Source of the DNA: Antricoccus suffuscus
Lineage (GTDB): Bacteria; Actinomycetota; Actinomycetes; Mycobacteriales; Antricoccaceae
Length of the DNA: 64,000 nucleotides
Reading direction: 5' to 3'
Assembly: GCF_003003235.1 (NCBI RefSeq)
Contig: NZ_PVUE01000007.1
Coordinates: 124,001-188,000, forward strand
This document shows, piece by piece, positions 26,344-34,167 of this stretch. A program made the translations under genes and the position numbers. Each line of letters opens with the position of its first letter. Positions within the stretch are counted from its first letter, which is position 1. The notes beneath the pieces were generated by a model, which ran no database searches, had not been told where the DNA came from, and worked only from the letters and a program-made list of their open reading frames with translations.

Positions 26344-27243
26344 CTACTGGCGGGCTAGGGTTTCCCCCGAGGCATCACCGGCACTCGAGTTCTGGTTGTC
26401 CTCGTCCTTGCGGCCGAAGATTTCGGTGTAGATCTCGGTAATTACCTGCTCGGCGGACCGGGCCGATGACTCGTAGAGGCGGATCCGGCCGGACAGCGAG
26501 ACCAGGGCAGCGTCGAGTCCGACGTTCCAGTCGTCAACGGTGCCGCCACGGATGTCGGCCAGCGACATCGCCATCCGGGTGAAGTCGATCGCGCCGCGCA
26601 CCGACGAGCCGACCATGATGTCACCGTGGTTGCGCGTGCGTCGTACCATCTCGACGGCTTTAGCCCGCCACGGTTTGGGCGCATTCGGAGCGTGCAGCCC
26701 GACGATGTCCGTCTCGACCTCGCCGCTCTGGTAGTTCACCACAATCCGGCACGTGCGGTCATAGAGCGCGGATGAAAGCCGCGCAACACCGACACCGTCG
26801 AACGGGTTCATTGCCGCAACGATCGCGAAGCCTGGTTCGGCAAGAATCCGGCCGTAGCGTGGCACGGTGATCTCGCCTTCGCTCATGACGGTGAGCATGA
26901 CGTTGAGCGTTTCCTCAGGGATCCGGTTGATTTCCTCGAGGTAGAGCAGCCCGCCGCTGGTGAGCGCGTCGATCAGGGGACCGGGGATGAAGATTTCTGG
27001 GATATAGCCGCGTTCGAGGATCTGGGAAGGGTCAAAGTGCCCGATCAGCCGGGCCGGGGTCAGCTCGGCGTTGCCTTCCACGAAAGTGAACGGCACCTTT
27101 TGTACGGCCGCGACCGACCGCAGCAGGGTGCTTTTGCCGGTGCCGGGAGGTCCTTCGAGGAGCGTGTGGGTGCCGCTGCGCAGCGCGGCCTGGATGAGCT
27201 CCAACTCGCGGTCGCGTCCCAGGATCTTCACGGTCCGTTGCAT
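26344..27243 (-). CDS. MoxR-type AAA+ ATPase
   Basis: A 299-residue AAA+ protein with Walker A GPPGTGKST, Walker B LLYLEEINR, sensor 1 in AIVAAMNPFDGVG and an Arg finger region SSALYDRTCRI. MoxR ATPases pair with VWA proteins to activate enzymes such as methanol dehydrogenase. The ATG at 27243 is preferred over the GTG 18 bases upstream because AGGAG lies 10 bases before it. It follows the alcohol dehydrogenase gene after a strong hairpin, and it precedes the VWA gene. Confidence 0.88.
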   Translation of the reverse strand: MQRTVKILGRDRELELIQAALRSGTHTLLEGPPGTGKSTLLRSVAAVQKVPFTFVEGNAELTPARLIGHFDPSQILERGYIPEIFIPGPLIDALTSGGLLYLEEINRIPEETLNVMLTVMSEGEITVPRYGRILAEPGFAIVAAMNPFDGVGVARLSSALYDRTCRIVVNYQSGEVETDIVGLHAPNAPKPWRAKAVEMVRRTRNHGDIMVGSSVRGAIDFTRMAMSLADIRGGTVDDWNVGLDAALVSLSGRIRLYESSARSAEQVITEIYTEIFGRKDEDNQNSSAGDASGETLARQ

Positions 27244-27266
27244 CTGTTTCGTGCTCCTCACGATCG

Positions 27267-27321
27267 GCGCAACGTCATACGTTCTGGCCGCGGCTGGCGA
27301 CCAGAACGTATGACGTTGCGC
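27267..27321 (-). terminator. 21-bp perfect hairpin between alcohol dehydrogenase and moxR
   Basis: Bases 27267-27287 are perfectly complementary to 27301-27321 with a 13-base loop. The stem starts 8 bases after the stop of the upstream (minus-strand) dehydrogenase and ends 23 bases before the moxR start. There is no U-run, as is common for actinobacterial hairpin terminators. The stem contains GTCATACGT, also found in the hairpin at 31041-31080. Confidence 0.7.
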
Positions 27322-27329
27322 AAGCGACT

Positions 27330-28442
27330 CTAGTGTTCGTGGACGAGGACGCCGCGGATGTTCTTGCCCGCCTGCAGGTCGTCGTACCCTTCGTTGATCT
27401 CTTCGAGCTTGTAAGTCTTAGTGATCAGCTCGTCGAGCTTGAGGTCGCCGCTTTGGTAGAGACCCAGAATCTTCGGAATGTCGGTGGTGGGGTTGCAGTC
27501 ACCGAACAGGCTGCCCTTGATGTTCTTGCGGAACAGCGTGAGCACCGAACCAGACAGCTGAATCGTCTTCTCCTCGATACTGTTCAACCCGGTGATCACC
27601 ACCGAGCCGCCCTTGCCGATCAGGTTGAAACCTTCCTCTACGACTTCGGCCTCCATCTTGCCGACGGTCAGGATCGCCGAGTCGGCCATCTGCCCGCGGG
27701 TCATGTCGGTGACCGCGTCCATCGCCTCGGCAGCGGTCGCGAACGCGTGAGTGGCGCCGAGCTCGAGCGCCTTCTCGCGCTTGTTCTCTAGCGGGTCGAT
27801 GGCGATGACGTTTTTAGCGCCGGCGTACCGGGCGCCCTGTACGGCGTTGATCCCGATCCCGCCGACGCCGATCACGACCGCGGTGTCGCCGGGTTTGACG
27901 TCGGCGGTGTTGACCGCTGAGCCCCATCCGGTGGGTACGCCGCAGCCGACGAGGACGGCCTTGTCGAGTGGCAGGTCGTCGTCGACCTTGACGACGGAGT
28001 TCTGGTGGATGGTGCCGTACTGGCTGAATGTGCCCAGCATGCACATGGCGCCATAGTCACCACGCGAGCCCGTGATCGGGAAGCGCGGCCCGGGCAGGTA
28101 GCCCTCGAGGATGGTCGCGCCCATGTCGCAGATCGACTGCTGACCGTTGGCGCAATAGCGGCAGACGCCGCAGTTGGGGATGAAGGAGCAGACCACGTGG
28201 TCTCCGGCCGCGACGCGGGTGACTCCGGGCCCGACCTCCTCGATGATCCCGGCGCCTTCGTGCCCGATGACCATCGGCAGTCGCGCCTCTAGGTCTCCGT
28301 GCATGATGTGCAGGTCCGAGTGGCACAGTCCGGCGTACGTGTATCGGATGAGAACCTCGCCGGCCTTCGGTCCATCCAGATCCAGCTCTTCGATCTCGAT
28401 CGGTTTGCCTGGCTCGTAGACGACTGCCGCTTTCGTTTTCAT
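27330..28442 (-). CDS. NDMA-dependent zinc alcohol dehydrogenase, copy 1
   Basis: A 370-residue medium-chain dehydrogenase. Catalytic zinc ligands: Cys40, His61-Glu62 (GHEGAG); structural zinc: Cys91, 94, 97 and 105 (CGVCRYCANGQQSIC). NAD fold GVGGIGINAVQG. This is the family typified by nicotinoprotein/NDMA-dependent alcohol dehydrogenases, whose NAD stays bound and is re-oxidised by mycofactocin. It shares about 91% identity by my count (32 differences in 370) with the tandem copy upstream. AAAGGAG precedes the ATG. It is physically upstream of the mft genes on the same strand. Confidence 0.93.
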   Translation of the reverse strand: MKTKAAVVYEPGKPIEIEELDLDGPKAGEVLIRYTYAGLCHSDLHIMHGDLEARLPMVIGHEGAGIIEEVGPGVTRVAAGDHVVCSFIPNCGVCRYCANGQQSICDMGATILEGYLPGPRFPITGSRGDYGAMCMLGTFSQYGTIHQNSVVKVDDDLPLDKAVLVGCGVPTGWGSAVNTADVKPGDTAVVIGVGGIGINAVQGARYAGAKNVIAIDPLENKREKALELGATHAFATAAEAMDAVTDMTRGQMADSAILTVGKMEAEVVEEGFNLIGKGGSVVITGLNSIEEKTIQLSGSVLTLFRKNIKGSLFGDCNPTTDIPKILGLYQSGDLKLDELITKTYKLEEINEGYDDLQAGKNIRGVLVHEH

Positions 28443-28484
28443 GAGCGCTCCTTTGACGATGCTCGAACTGAGGCGAATGCCTCC

Positions 28485-28519
28485 AACCTAACGCGCTGTG
28501 ATCGAGACCACCAGGCGCA
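28485..28519 (-). promoter_or_regulatory. Conserved upstream element of alcohol dehydrogenase copy 1
   Basis: On the plus strand the sequence reads AACCTAACGCGC, 7 variable bases, GAGACCACCAGGCGCA. The same arrangement occurs before copy 2 (29677-29711). Both are the same distance from their start codons, while the sequences in between have diverged. It lies in only 79 bases between the two genes. Confidence 0.5.
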
Positions 28520-28521
28520 AT

Positions 28522-29634
28522 CTAGTGTTCGTGTACGACGACGCCGCGGATGTTCTTGCCCGCCTGCAAATCGTCGTACCCCTGGTTGATCTCTTCGAGC
28601 TTGTAGGTCTTGGTGATCAGCTCGTCGAGTTTGAGGTCGCCACTTTGGTAGAGGCTCAGGATCTTCGGGATGTCGGTGGTGGGGTTGCAGTCACCGAACA
28701 GGCTGCCCTTGATGTTCTTGCGGAACAGTGTCAGCAACGAACCCGACAGCTGAATCGTCTTCTCCTCGACGCTGTTGATGCCCGTGACCACGACCGAGCC
28801 GCCCTTGCCGATCAGGTCGAAGCCCTGCTCCACGACCTCGGCGTTCATCAACCCGACGGTCAGGATCGCCGAGTCGGCCATCTGCCCGCGGGTCATGTCG
28901 GTGACCGCGTCCATCGCCTCAGCAGCGGTGGCAAATGCGTGGGTGGCGCCGAGTTCGAGTGCTTTTTCGCGTTTGTTTTCCAGCGGGTCGATGGCGATGA
29001 CGTTTTTGGCGCCGGCGTACCGCGCACCTTGTACGGCGTTGATCCCGATGCCGCCGACGCCGATGACGACGGCGGTGTCGCCGGGTTTGATGTCGGCGGT
29101 GTTGACCGCTGAGCCCCAGCCGGTGGGTACGCCGCAGCCGACGAGGACGGCCTTGTCGAGTGGCAGGTCGTCGTCGACCTTGACGACGGAGTTCTGATGG
29201 ACCGTGCCGTACTGGCTGAATGTGCCCAATATGCACATTGCGCCGTACTCGCCCTTCGGCCCGGTGATCGGGAAGCGCGGCCCGGGCAGGTTGCCCTGGA
29301 GTGTCTTGGCGCCCATGTCGCAGATCGACTGCTGACCGTTGGCGCAATAGCGGCAGACGCCGCAGTTGGGGATGAATGAGCAGACCACGTGGTCTCCGGC
29401 CGCAACCCGGGTAACGCCAGGGCCTACCTCCTCGATGATCCCGGCGCCTTCGTGGCCGAGGACCATCGGCATGCGTACGGCGAGGTCGCCGAGCATGACG
29501 TGCAGGTCCGAGTGACACAGCCCGGCGTACGTGTAGCGGATGAGGACCTCGCCGTCCTTGGGTCCGTCAAGATCGAGCTCCTCGATCTCTAACGGCGCGC
29601 CGGGCTGATAGATCACTGCGGCTTTGGTCTTCAT
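28522..29634 (-). CDS. NDMA-dependent zinc alcohol dehydrogenase, copy 2
   Basis: A 370-residue paralogue of the downstream gene with the same zinc and NAD motifs (Cys40, His61-Glu62; Cys91, 94, 97, 105). Differences cluster in residues 1-60, 110-130 and 262-310, near the substrate entrance, and the middle is almost identical, including 77 bases with no substitution (29120-29196). Two isoforms may serve different alcohols with the same mycofactocin acceptor. AAGGAG precedes the ATG. It is the first gene of the 20-kb minus-strand block. Confidence 0.93.
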   Translation of the reverse strand: MKTKAAVIYQPGAPLEIEELDLDGPKDGEVLIRYTYAGLCHSDLHVMLGDLAVRMPMVLGHEGAGIIEEVGPGVTRVAAGDHVVCSFIPNCGVCRYCANGQQSICDMGAKTLQGNLPGPRFPITGPKGEYGAMCILGTFSQYGTVHQNSVVKVDDDLPLDKAVLVGCGVPTGWGSAVNTADIKPGDTAVVIGVGGIGINAVQGARYAGAKNVIAIDPLENKREKALELGATHAFATAAEAMDAVTDMTRGQMADSAILTVGLMNAEVVEQGFDLIGKGGSVVVTGINSVEEKTIQLSGSLLTLFRKNIKGSLFGDCNPTTDIPKILSLYQSGDLKLDELITKTYKLEEINQGYDDLQAGKNIRGVVVHEH

Positions 29635-29676
29635 GGACGCTCCTTCGCGATACCTGAAATGTGGCGGGTCTAGGTC

Positions 29677-29711
29677 AACCTAACGCGCGACACCCGAGAC
29701 CACCAGGAGCA
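29677..29711 (-). promoter_or_regulatory. Conserved upstream element of alcohol dehydrogenase copy 2
   Basis: Plus-strand reading AACCTAACGCGC, 7 bases, GAGACCACCAGGAGCA, matching the element at 28485-28519 except in the spacer and one base. A -35-like TTGACC (29679-29674, minus strand) overlaps its downstream edge. It may be an operator or activator site retained in the duplication. Confidence 0.5.
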
Positions 29712-29744
29712 TTGACGTCGGCGAACCACCGATAGGGTGTTCCT

Positions 29745-30152
29745 ATGGCCGGCGAATTCCGTACCTTCACTGTGTCAGGCGGTGACCTTTGCGTACCCGA
29801 GTCGTGGCTCTACATCTGGGCCTCGCAGGAGTCCGGACAGGTTGTGTACGTCGGCGCGACCCGGCTTGACCCGGAGGTGCGCACCTGGATGCACCTCAAC
29901 GACGAGTCTTCTCAGGGCGGCAAGATCCGAGACCGCTACCCGCAGGTTGCGACCGAGCCGATGGAAGTCATGGCCTTCGCGGTCCCCGATGACGTGGACC
30001 GCGCCGCCGCCAAAGAACTGTTGGTACGGCGTTTTCTCAGCGCCGGTGTGCTGGCCGGTAACCACATTTGTGACGACCCGATCGACGCGATCGTCACGCC
30101 GCAGGTAGAGAAGTTCGTGCGCTCGGTGCTGGCCGAACTGCGCGCCAACTAA
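29745..30152 (+). CDS. GIY-YIG-like domain protein, function unknown
   Basis: A 135-residue protein. Residues about 22-55 (SWLYIWASQESGQVVYVGAT, then RTWMHLND) resemble the start of a GIY-YIG nuclease domain: paired hydrophobic-Tyr-Ile strands and an Arg and His after a VGAT turn. The catalytic Glu is not obvious, so it may be a divergent or non-nuclease member. It is divergent from the dehydrogenases and is followed by tandem repeats. Assignment is tentative. Confidence 0.55.
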   Translation: MAGEFRTFTVSGGDLCVPESWLYIWASQESGQVVYVGATRLDPEVRTWMHLNDESSQGGKIRDRYPQVATEPMEVMAFAVPDDVDRAAAKELLVRRFLSAGVLAGNHICDDPIDAIVTPQVEKFVRSVLAELRAN

Positions 30153-30158
30153 CGCGGT

Positions 30159-30230
30159 CCGTCACAAAATCCCTGCCGATCCGTCACAAAATCCCTGCCG
30201 ATCCGTCACAAAGTCTGGCGCATCCGTCAC
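30159..30230. repeat. 22-bp tandem repeat, about 3.3 copies
   Basis: Unit CCGTCACAAAATCCCTGCCG plus AT: copies at 30159-30180 and 30181-30202 are identical, 30203-30223 is diverged and one base shorter, and a partial copy (CCGTCAC) ends at 30230. The array lies between the stops of the convergent GIY-YIG-like and zincin genes, and its last few bases overlap the zincin stop. Confidence 0.85.
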
Positions 30231-30568
30231 CAACCGAGCTCACGCAGCCGGTGATCGCCGATGCCGAAGTGGTGTCCGACCTCGTGCACGACGGTCCGGC
30301 GTACCTGCTCGATCACTTGCTCTTCGGTGTGGCAGATCGCGCAAATCGCGAGCCTGTAGATCGTGATGCGGTCCGGCATCGCCCACGCGTAGTTGTTGGT
30401 GCGCCGAGTGAGTGGCACGCCTTCGTAGAGCCCGAGGAGACCGGGCCGGCCACCGTCGAGATCGACCGTGACGGCGACGTTGCGCATGATCTTGCCGAGT
30501 TCGGGCGGCAACCCGTCGAGCGCCGTCGTCACCATCTGTTCGAACCGTTCGGGTTCCACCTCGATCAT
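30227..30568 (-). CDS. Small zincin-like metallopeptidase (PF06262 type)
   Basis: A 113-residue protein with the zinc motif HEVGHHFGIGD (HExxH plus a downstream Asp) near the C-terminus, preceded by PDRITIYR and the RRTVVHE helix. This matches the short minimal-zincin family found widely in actinobacteria; substrates are unknown. The ATG at 30568 begins at the family N-terminus (MIEVEPERFE); the longer open frame upstream is antisense to the PPOX gene and is rejected. Confidence 0.88.
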   Translation of the reverse strand: MIEVEPERFEQMVTTALDGLPPELGKIMRNVAVTVDLDGGRPGLLGLYEGVPLTRRTNNYAWAMPDRITIYRLAICAICHTEEQVIEQVRRTVVHEVGHHFGIGDHRLRELGW

Positions 30569-30617
30569 GAAGCCAGTATCCGTGGCTTGCCTTCGCTGGC
30601 GGCGTACGGTCTGAGCG

Positions 30618-31040
30618 ATGAACGACGACGAGCGACGCAGGCGGTTTGCCGACGCGCGGGTCGCCCGGTTGGCGACGGTTACCGCTGATGGCCGGCCGCG
30701 GATCGTCCCAGTCGTGTTTGCGCTCGTCGGCGATGCGGCGTACTCCGCCGTCGACCACAAGCCGAAGTCAACGCGGAAGCTCGGGCGGCTGGCGAATGTT
30801 CGTGCCACGGGTGTTGCGAGCATCCTCGTCGATCGGTACGACGAGGACTGGACCTCGCTCTGGTGGGTCCGCGTCGACGGTGTTGCTCGGGTACTCGACG
30901 CCGATTCCGTCGACGGTAGCCGGGGGATCGACGCCCTGGTGGGGAAGTACCCGCAGTACGCCGATGCCCGCCCGCTCGGACCGGTGATCAGGGTCGACGT
31001 ACGACGTTGGTCTGCCTGGGACGGCTCAATACCCGAATAA
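30618..31040 (+). CDS. PPOX-class F420/FMN-dependent enzyme, Rv0121c-like
   Basis: A 140-residue split-beta-barrel protein. It opens FADARVARLATVTADGRPRIVPVVFAL, the flavin/F420-binding start of pyridoxamine-phosphate-oxidase-like proteins, and has HKPKSTRKLGRLANV and WWVRVDG as in the Rv0121c family of probable F420-dependent enzymes. Members reduce or oxidise small substrates; the specific one is unknown. It is divergent from the zincin gene and ends at a hairpin. Confidence 0.85.
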   Translation: MNDDERRRRFADARVARLATVTADGRPRIVPVVFALVGDAAYSAVDHKPKSTRKLGRLANVRATGVASILVDRYDEDWTSLWWVRVDGVARVLDADSVDGSRGIDALVGKYPQYADARPLGPVIRVDVRRWSAWDGSIPE

Positions 31041-31080
31041 GTCATACGTCCCGGTCGCGACTGCGGCCGGGACATATGAC
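31041..31080. terminator. Hairpin between convergent PPOX and ABC permease genes
   Basis: GTCATACGTCCCGG (31041-31054) pairs with CCGGGACATATGAC (31067-31080) with one mismatch or wobble around a 12-base loop. It begins directly after the PPOX stop and lies 11 bases from the stop of the opposing ABC permease, so it can end both transcripts. Confidence 0.7.
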
Positions 31081-31091
31081 GTCCGAGGGTC

Positions 31092-31859
31092 CTACTTGAC
31101 TTCGCGACGGAGGGCGCGGACGGTGCCGATCACCGCTGGAATGACCACCCAGACAAGGACGGCGGTCAGCGTCTGGTCGAGGTGCGCCGTCGGGTCGCCG
31201 CCCGAGAGTCGTTCGACCGCCGAGAACACGTTGAACCACGGATCGGCAGACTTCAGTACTGCCATCCCCAGCAGGCTGAATGCTGTCGGCGCGATGAAGT
31301 AGACGGCGATCGCGATGGCGGTTTGCGGGATCAGCGTACCGATAGCTGCGGCCAGCACGGACATCATCGCTGCGGTCAGGACGAAGCCGCGGATCGTGTC
31401 ACCCACGCCGGCGTACGACACCGCCTCACCGGAGAATGCGCCGGCTAACGCGGCGCCTGCAAGCGAGATCAGGATCGCTGCGGCGATGGTCGCGATGGTG
31501 AGCGCGATCGCCGACAACGGTTTTGCCAGCAGTACGGAGAGGCGTCGTGGCGCGAGCGTGAAAGTTGTCAGCGCCGTGCGTTGAGTGAATTCCGAGGTCA
31601 TCGCCATCAGTCCGATGACGGGGGCGAGCATGGCCGCGATCTGTACCGGACCCATCATGAAGTTCGATGCCGTGAAACTGCCGTCGCCGACGGTGAATAT
31701 CTGCCAGACGGCGACAACCAACGCGAGCGCGACAATTGCGGCGAGCACACCGCGGCCTCCGCGGGTGTCGGTCATCTTGCGAGTTTCGACGCGTAGCAGC
31801 GTGCCAAAACCGATGGGTTTGACCGGTGGCAGCGAGGCCGCGAGGGTGGGGCTGGTCAT
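31092..31859 (-). CDS. ABC-2 type transporter permease
   Basis: A 255-residue membrane protein with about six hydrophobic segments. The phrase MTSEFTQRTALTTFTLAPRR between the second and third helices is typical of ABC-2 permeases in exporter systems controlled by two-component regulators. It is encoded 30 bases after the ATPase gene and probably forms a dimer with it. The substrate is unknown; related systems export antibiotics or lipids. It ends near a shared hairpin. Confidence 0.87.
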   Translation of the reverse strand: MTSPTLAASLPPVKPIGFGTLLRVETRKMTDTRGGRGVLAAIVALALVVAVWQIFTVGDGSFTASNFMMGPVQIAAMLAPVIGLMAMTSEFTQRTALTTFTLAPRRLSVLLAKPLSAIALTIATIAAAILISLAGAALAGAFSGEAVSYAGVGDTIRGFVLTAAMMSVLAAAIGTLIPQTAIAIAVYFIAPTAFSLLGMAVLKSADPWFNVFSAVERLSGGDPTAHLDQTLTAVLVWVVIPAVIGTVRALRREVK

Positions 31860-31889
31860 AACTTCTCCTTGGAGTTCAGATACTGCGAG

Positions 31890-32819
31890 TTAGTTGGTAC
31901 GACGGGATTCAGCGAGCTGTGCGACTGATGTCGCGGCCCCGCGGTCGGACGCGCTGGTCAGCTCGAAGAAAAGGTCCTCGAGTCCGGCGCCGTCGCTATC
32001 GCGCAGTTCGGTGAGTACCTCACCGGCGAGCGCTGCGGCGCGACCGACCTGTTCGGCTGTTCCGTCGACTCGGTAACCGCCGTCCGGCTGTACGTCGACC
32101 GCCAAACCGGCACCCTCAAGCGCGCGCCGCAGTCCGCTCGGGTCAAGACCGCGTACGACGACGCCCTGTCGCTGTAGTAGTTCGGCGAGGCTGCCTTGTG
32201 CGACGACCTGGCCGCCGCCGATGACGACCAGTCGATCGACCGTGGCCTGGACCTCGCCCAGCAGGTGACTCGATAACAGCACCGTGCCGCCGCGATGCGC
32301 GAAGTCGCGCAGCAGGCCGCGCATCCACCGGATGCCCTCCGGGTCCATCCCGTTGGCCGGCTCGTCGAGGATGAGCAGCTGCGGATCGCCCATAAGGGTC
32401 GCGCCGATGCCGAGTCGTTGCCGCATTCCGAGGGAGTAGTTGCCGACTCGTCGCTTGGCCGCGTCCGCGATGCCGACCCGTTCGAGCATCTCGTCGGCGC
32501 GGCGCCCCGGGAGGCCCATCAACGCGGCGGACAAGCGCAGTGTCTCCAACCCGGTGCGGCCGGGATGTTGTGCTGCGGCGTCGAGCATCACGCCGACGAC
32601 GCGCCCGGGGTTGGGTAGCTCGGCGTACCCGATTCCGCCGATCGTGGTTCGACCCGCGGTTGGCGAGGTGAGGCCGGTGATCATCCGAAGTGTGGTGGAC
32701 TTGCCGGCGCCATTGGGACCGAGGAAGCCTGTGATCGTGCCCGGTTCACAGGTAAAGGTGACGTCGTCAACGGCGGTGAATGCGCTATAGCGCTTGGTGA
32801 GGTTCTCGACTGAAATCAT
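31890..32819 (-). CDS. ABC transporter ATP-binding protein (DrrA/NatA type)
   Basis: A 309-residue ATPase with Walker A GPNGAGKSTT, signature YSLGMRQRLGIG (LSGGQ variant), Walker B LLILDEPANGMD and the switch His in LLSSHLL. A C-terminal extension of about 90 residues matches drug-exporter ATPases. The ATG at 32819 (MISVENLTKRY) is the standard start; an earlier in-frame TTG or GTG would add unrelated residues. It is divergent from the histidine kinase gene. Confidence 0.92.
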   Translation of the reverse strand: MISVENLTKRYSAFTAVDDVTFTCEPGTITGFLGPNGAGKSTTLRMITGLTSPTAGRTTIGGIGYAELPNPGRVVGVMLDAAAQHPGRTGLETLRLSAALMGLPGRRADEMLERVGIADAAKRRVGNYSLGMRQRLGIGATLMGDPQLLILDEPANGMDPEGIRWMRGLLRDFAHRGGTVLLSSHLLGEVQATVDRLVVIGGGQVVAQGSLAELLQRQGVVVRGLDPSGLRRALEGAGLAVDVQPDGGYRVDGTAEQVGRAAALAGEVLTELRDSDGAGLEDLFFELTSASDRGAATSVAQLAESRRTN

Positions 32820-32925
32820 GCCGTTAACTCTGTCGAGTACGGCGCTGCAGCACATCTGCCAGATGGCTGGAACTAGACCCTACGAAAGTAGCGGTTTCAC
32901 CTGATCTGCCAGCGACGATCGTCCT

Positions 32926-34167
32926 GTGTCGGGGCGCGCGCGTACGCCGTACGGTAGTGAAGTGCAGATCCGCGAACGGCTGAACGAGCAGCGGGCGGCG
33001 GCGGCATCCCTGTGGGGGCGTGTCGGCCCCCGGACTAGAGACGTCATCTTCATCCTTGTCGCGCTGGTGACCAGTATCAACCAGATCGTCATGCCTCAGC
33101 TCGATGAGGGTCTCATCCACAACACGCTGGCATTGGTGTTCGCCGTCGTCATCGGGACAGCAAGCCTGTGGTGGCGTCGTGCTCACCCGGTCGCCCTCGT
33201 GGTGATCGGGATCGTGATCATCGGCCTCACGGCCATCTATATGTTCGCCTTGATCGGGTTGTTCAGCCTGGCGATACGTCGACGAGACCGGACCCTCGTT
33301 ATCTTGGCGATGATCGGAATCGTCGTCTCAATTCTCGGTTCTACTCGGCCTGACAGGTTCTCCGCCGGCAACACCGTCGCCACGATCGCCGTCATTCTGA
33401 TGTCCGTTCTTGCTGGCGCATATATCGGCGTACGGCGCGACCTGTTGGTGTCGCTGCGAGATCAAGTGACTCAGGCCGAGGCCGAACGCGACCTCCGCGC
33501 GGCGCAGGCCCGAATCGCGGAGCGTTCGCGGATCGCCCGGGAGATGCACGACGTGCTCGCGCACAAGGTCTCACTCATCGCACTGCACGCCGGCGGGCTC
33601 GAGGTCAACTCCTACGCCGAACCGCGCGCGATCGAACAGGCTGCTCACCTCATCGGACTGACAGCGCGGCAGGCGCTTGCTGACCTGCGTGGGGTCCTCG
33701 GCGTCCTGCGTGCCGACGAGTCGCCGGAAGGCTCCGACCTGGCCCCGCAGCCGTCGATCGGTGACCTGCCTGCCCTCATCGAATCGTCGAGCCAGGCGGG
33801 CGTACGCGTCGAGTTGTCGATCTCTGACGGCCTCGATGTGCCGGAGGTCGTGGGGCGTACGGCGTACCGCATCGTGCAGGAGGCGCTCACGAACGTGCAC
33901 AAACACGCCAGGCGGGCGGCCACCCAGGTGAGCGTCTCCGGCGTTCAAGGTACGGCGGTTACCGTCGAGGTCCGCAATGCCTTGCCGGTCAGTGTCGACA
34001 CGTTGTTGCCCGGCGCCGGGGCAGGCTTGATCGGCCTGCGCGAGCGGGTGGAGTTGCTCGGTGGCCAGTTCGTGTCCGGGGAAACACCCGAAGGGGGATG
34101 GCTGGTGAAGGCTTCTATTCCATGGCCAAAGGGTTCATTGTCGGTCGATGGACGGGTCGTGTCGTGA
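32926..34167 (+). CDS. NarL-type sensor histidine kinase
   Basis: A 413-residue membrane kinase. Four to five helices occupy residues 38-165; HisKA_3 follows with the phospho-acceptor His208 in AREMHDVLAHKVSLI; and a HATPase domain has VQEALTNVHKHA and GLIGLRERVELLGG. The start is taken as GTG 32926; another GTG about 36 bases downstream is possible. The last codons overlap the response regulator start as GTGA. Position next to the divergent ABC exporter suggests that it senses the exporter's substrate or envelope stress (inference). Confidence 0.9.
   Translation: MSGRARTPYGSEVQIRERLNEQRAAAASLWGRVGPRTRDVIFILVALVTSINQIVMPQLDEGLIHNTLALVFAVVIGTASLWWRRAHPVALVVIGIVIIGLTAIYMFALIGLFSLAIRRRDRTLVILAMIGIVVSILGSTRPDRFSAGNTVATIAVILMSVLAGAYIGVRRDLLVSLRDQVTQAEAERDLRAAQARIAERSRIAREMHDVLAHKVSLIALHAGGLEVNSYAEPRAIEQAAHLIGLTARQALADLRGVLGVLRADESPEGSDLAPQPSIGDLPALIESSSQAGVRVELSISDGLDVPEVVGRTAYRIVQEALTNVHKHARRAATQVSVSGVQGTAVTVEVRNALPVSVDTLLPGAGAGLIGLRERVELLGGQFVSGETPEGGWLVKASIPWPKGSLSVDGRVVS

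Noticed and set aside
30159-30230. Short regular repeats considered as a CRISPR array
   Set aside because: Units are directly adjacent without unique spacers, and no cas genes are present.
30227-31075. 282-codon frame extending the zincin gene upstream
   Set aside because: The extra 169 residues are antisense to the PPOX/F420 gene at 30618-31040 and have low-complexity Ser/Thr/Arg composition; the family begins at MIEVEPERFE (30568).
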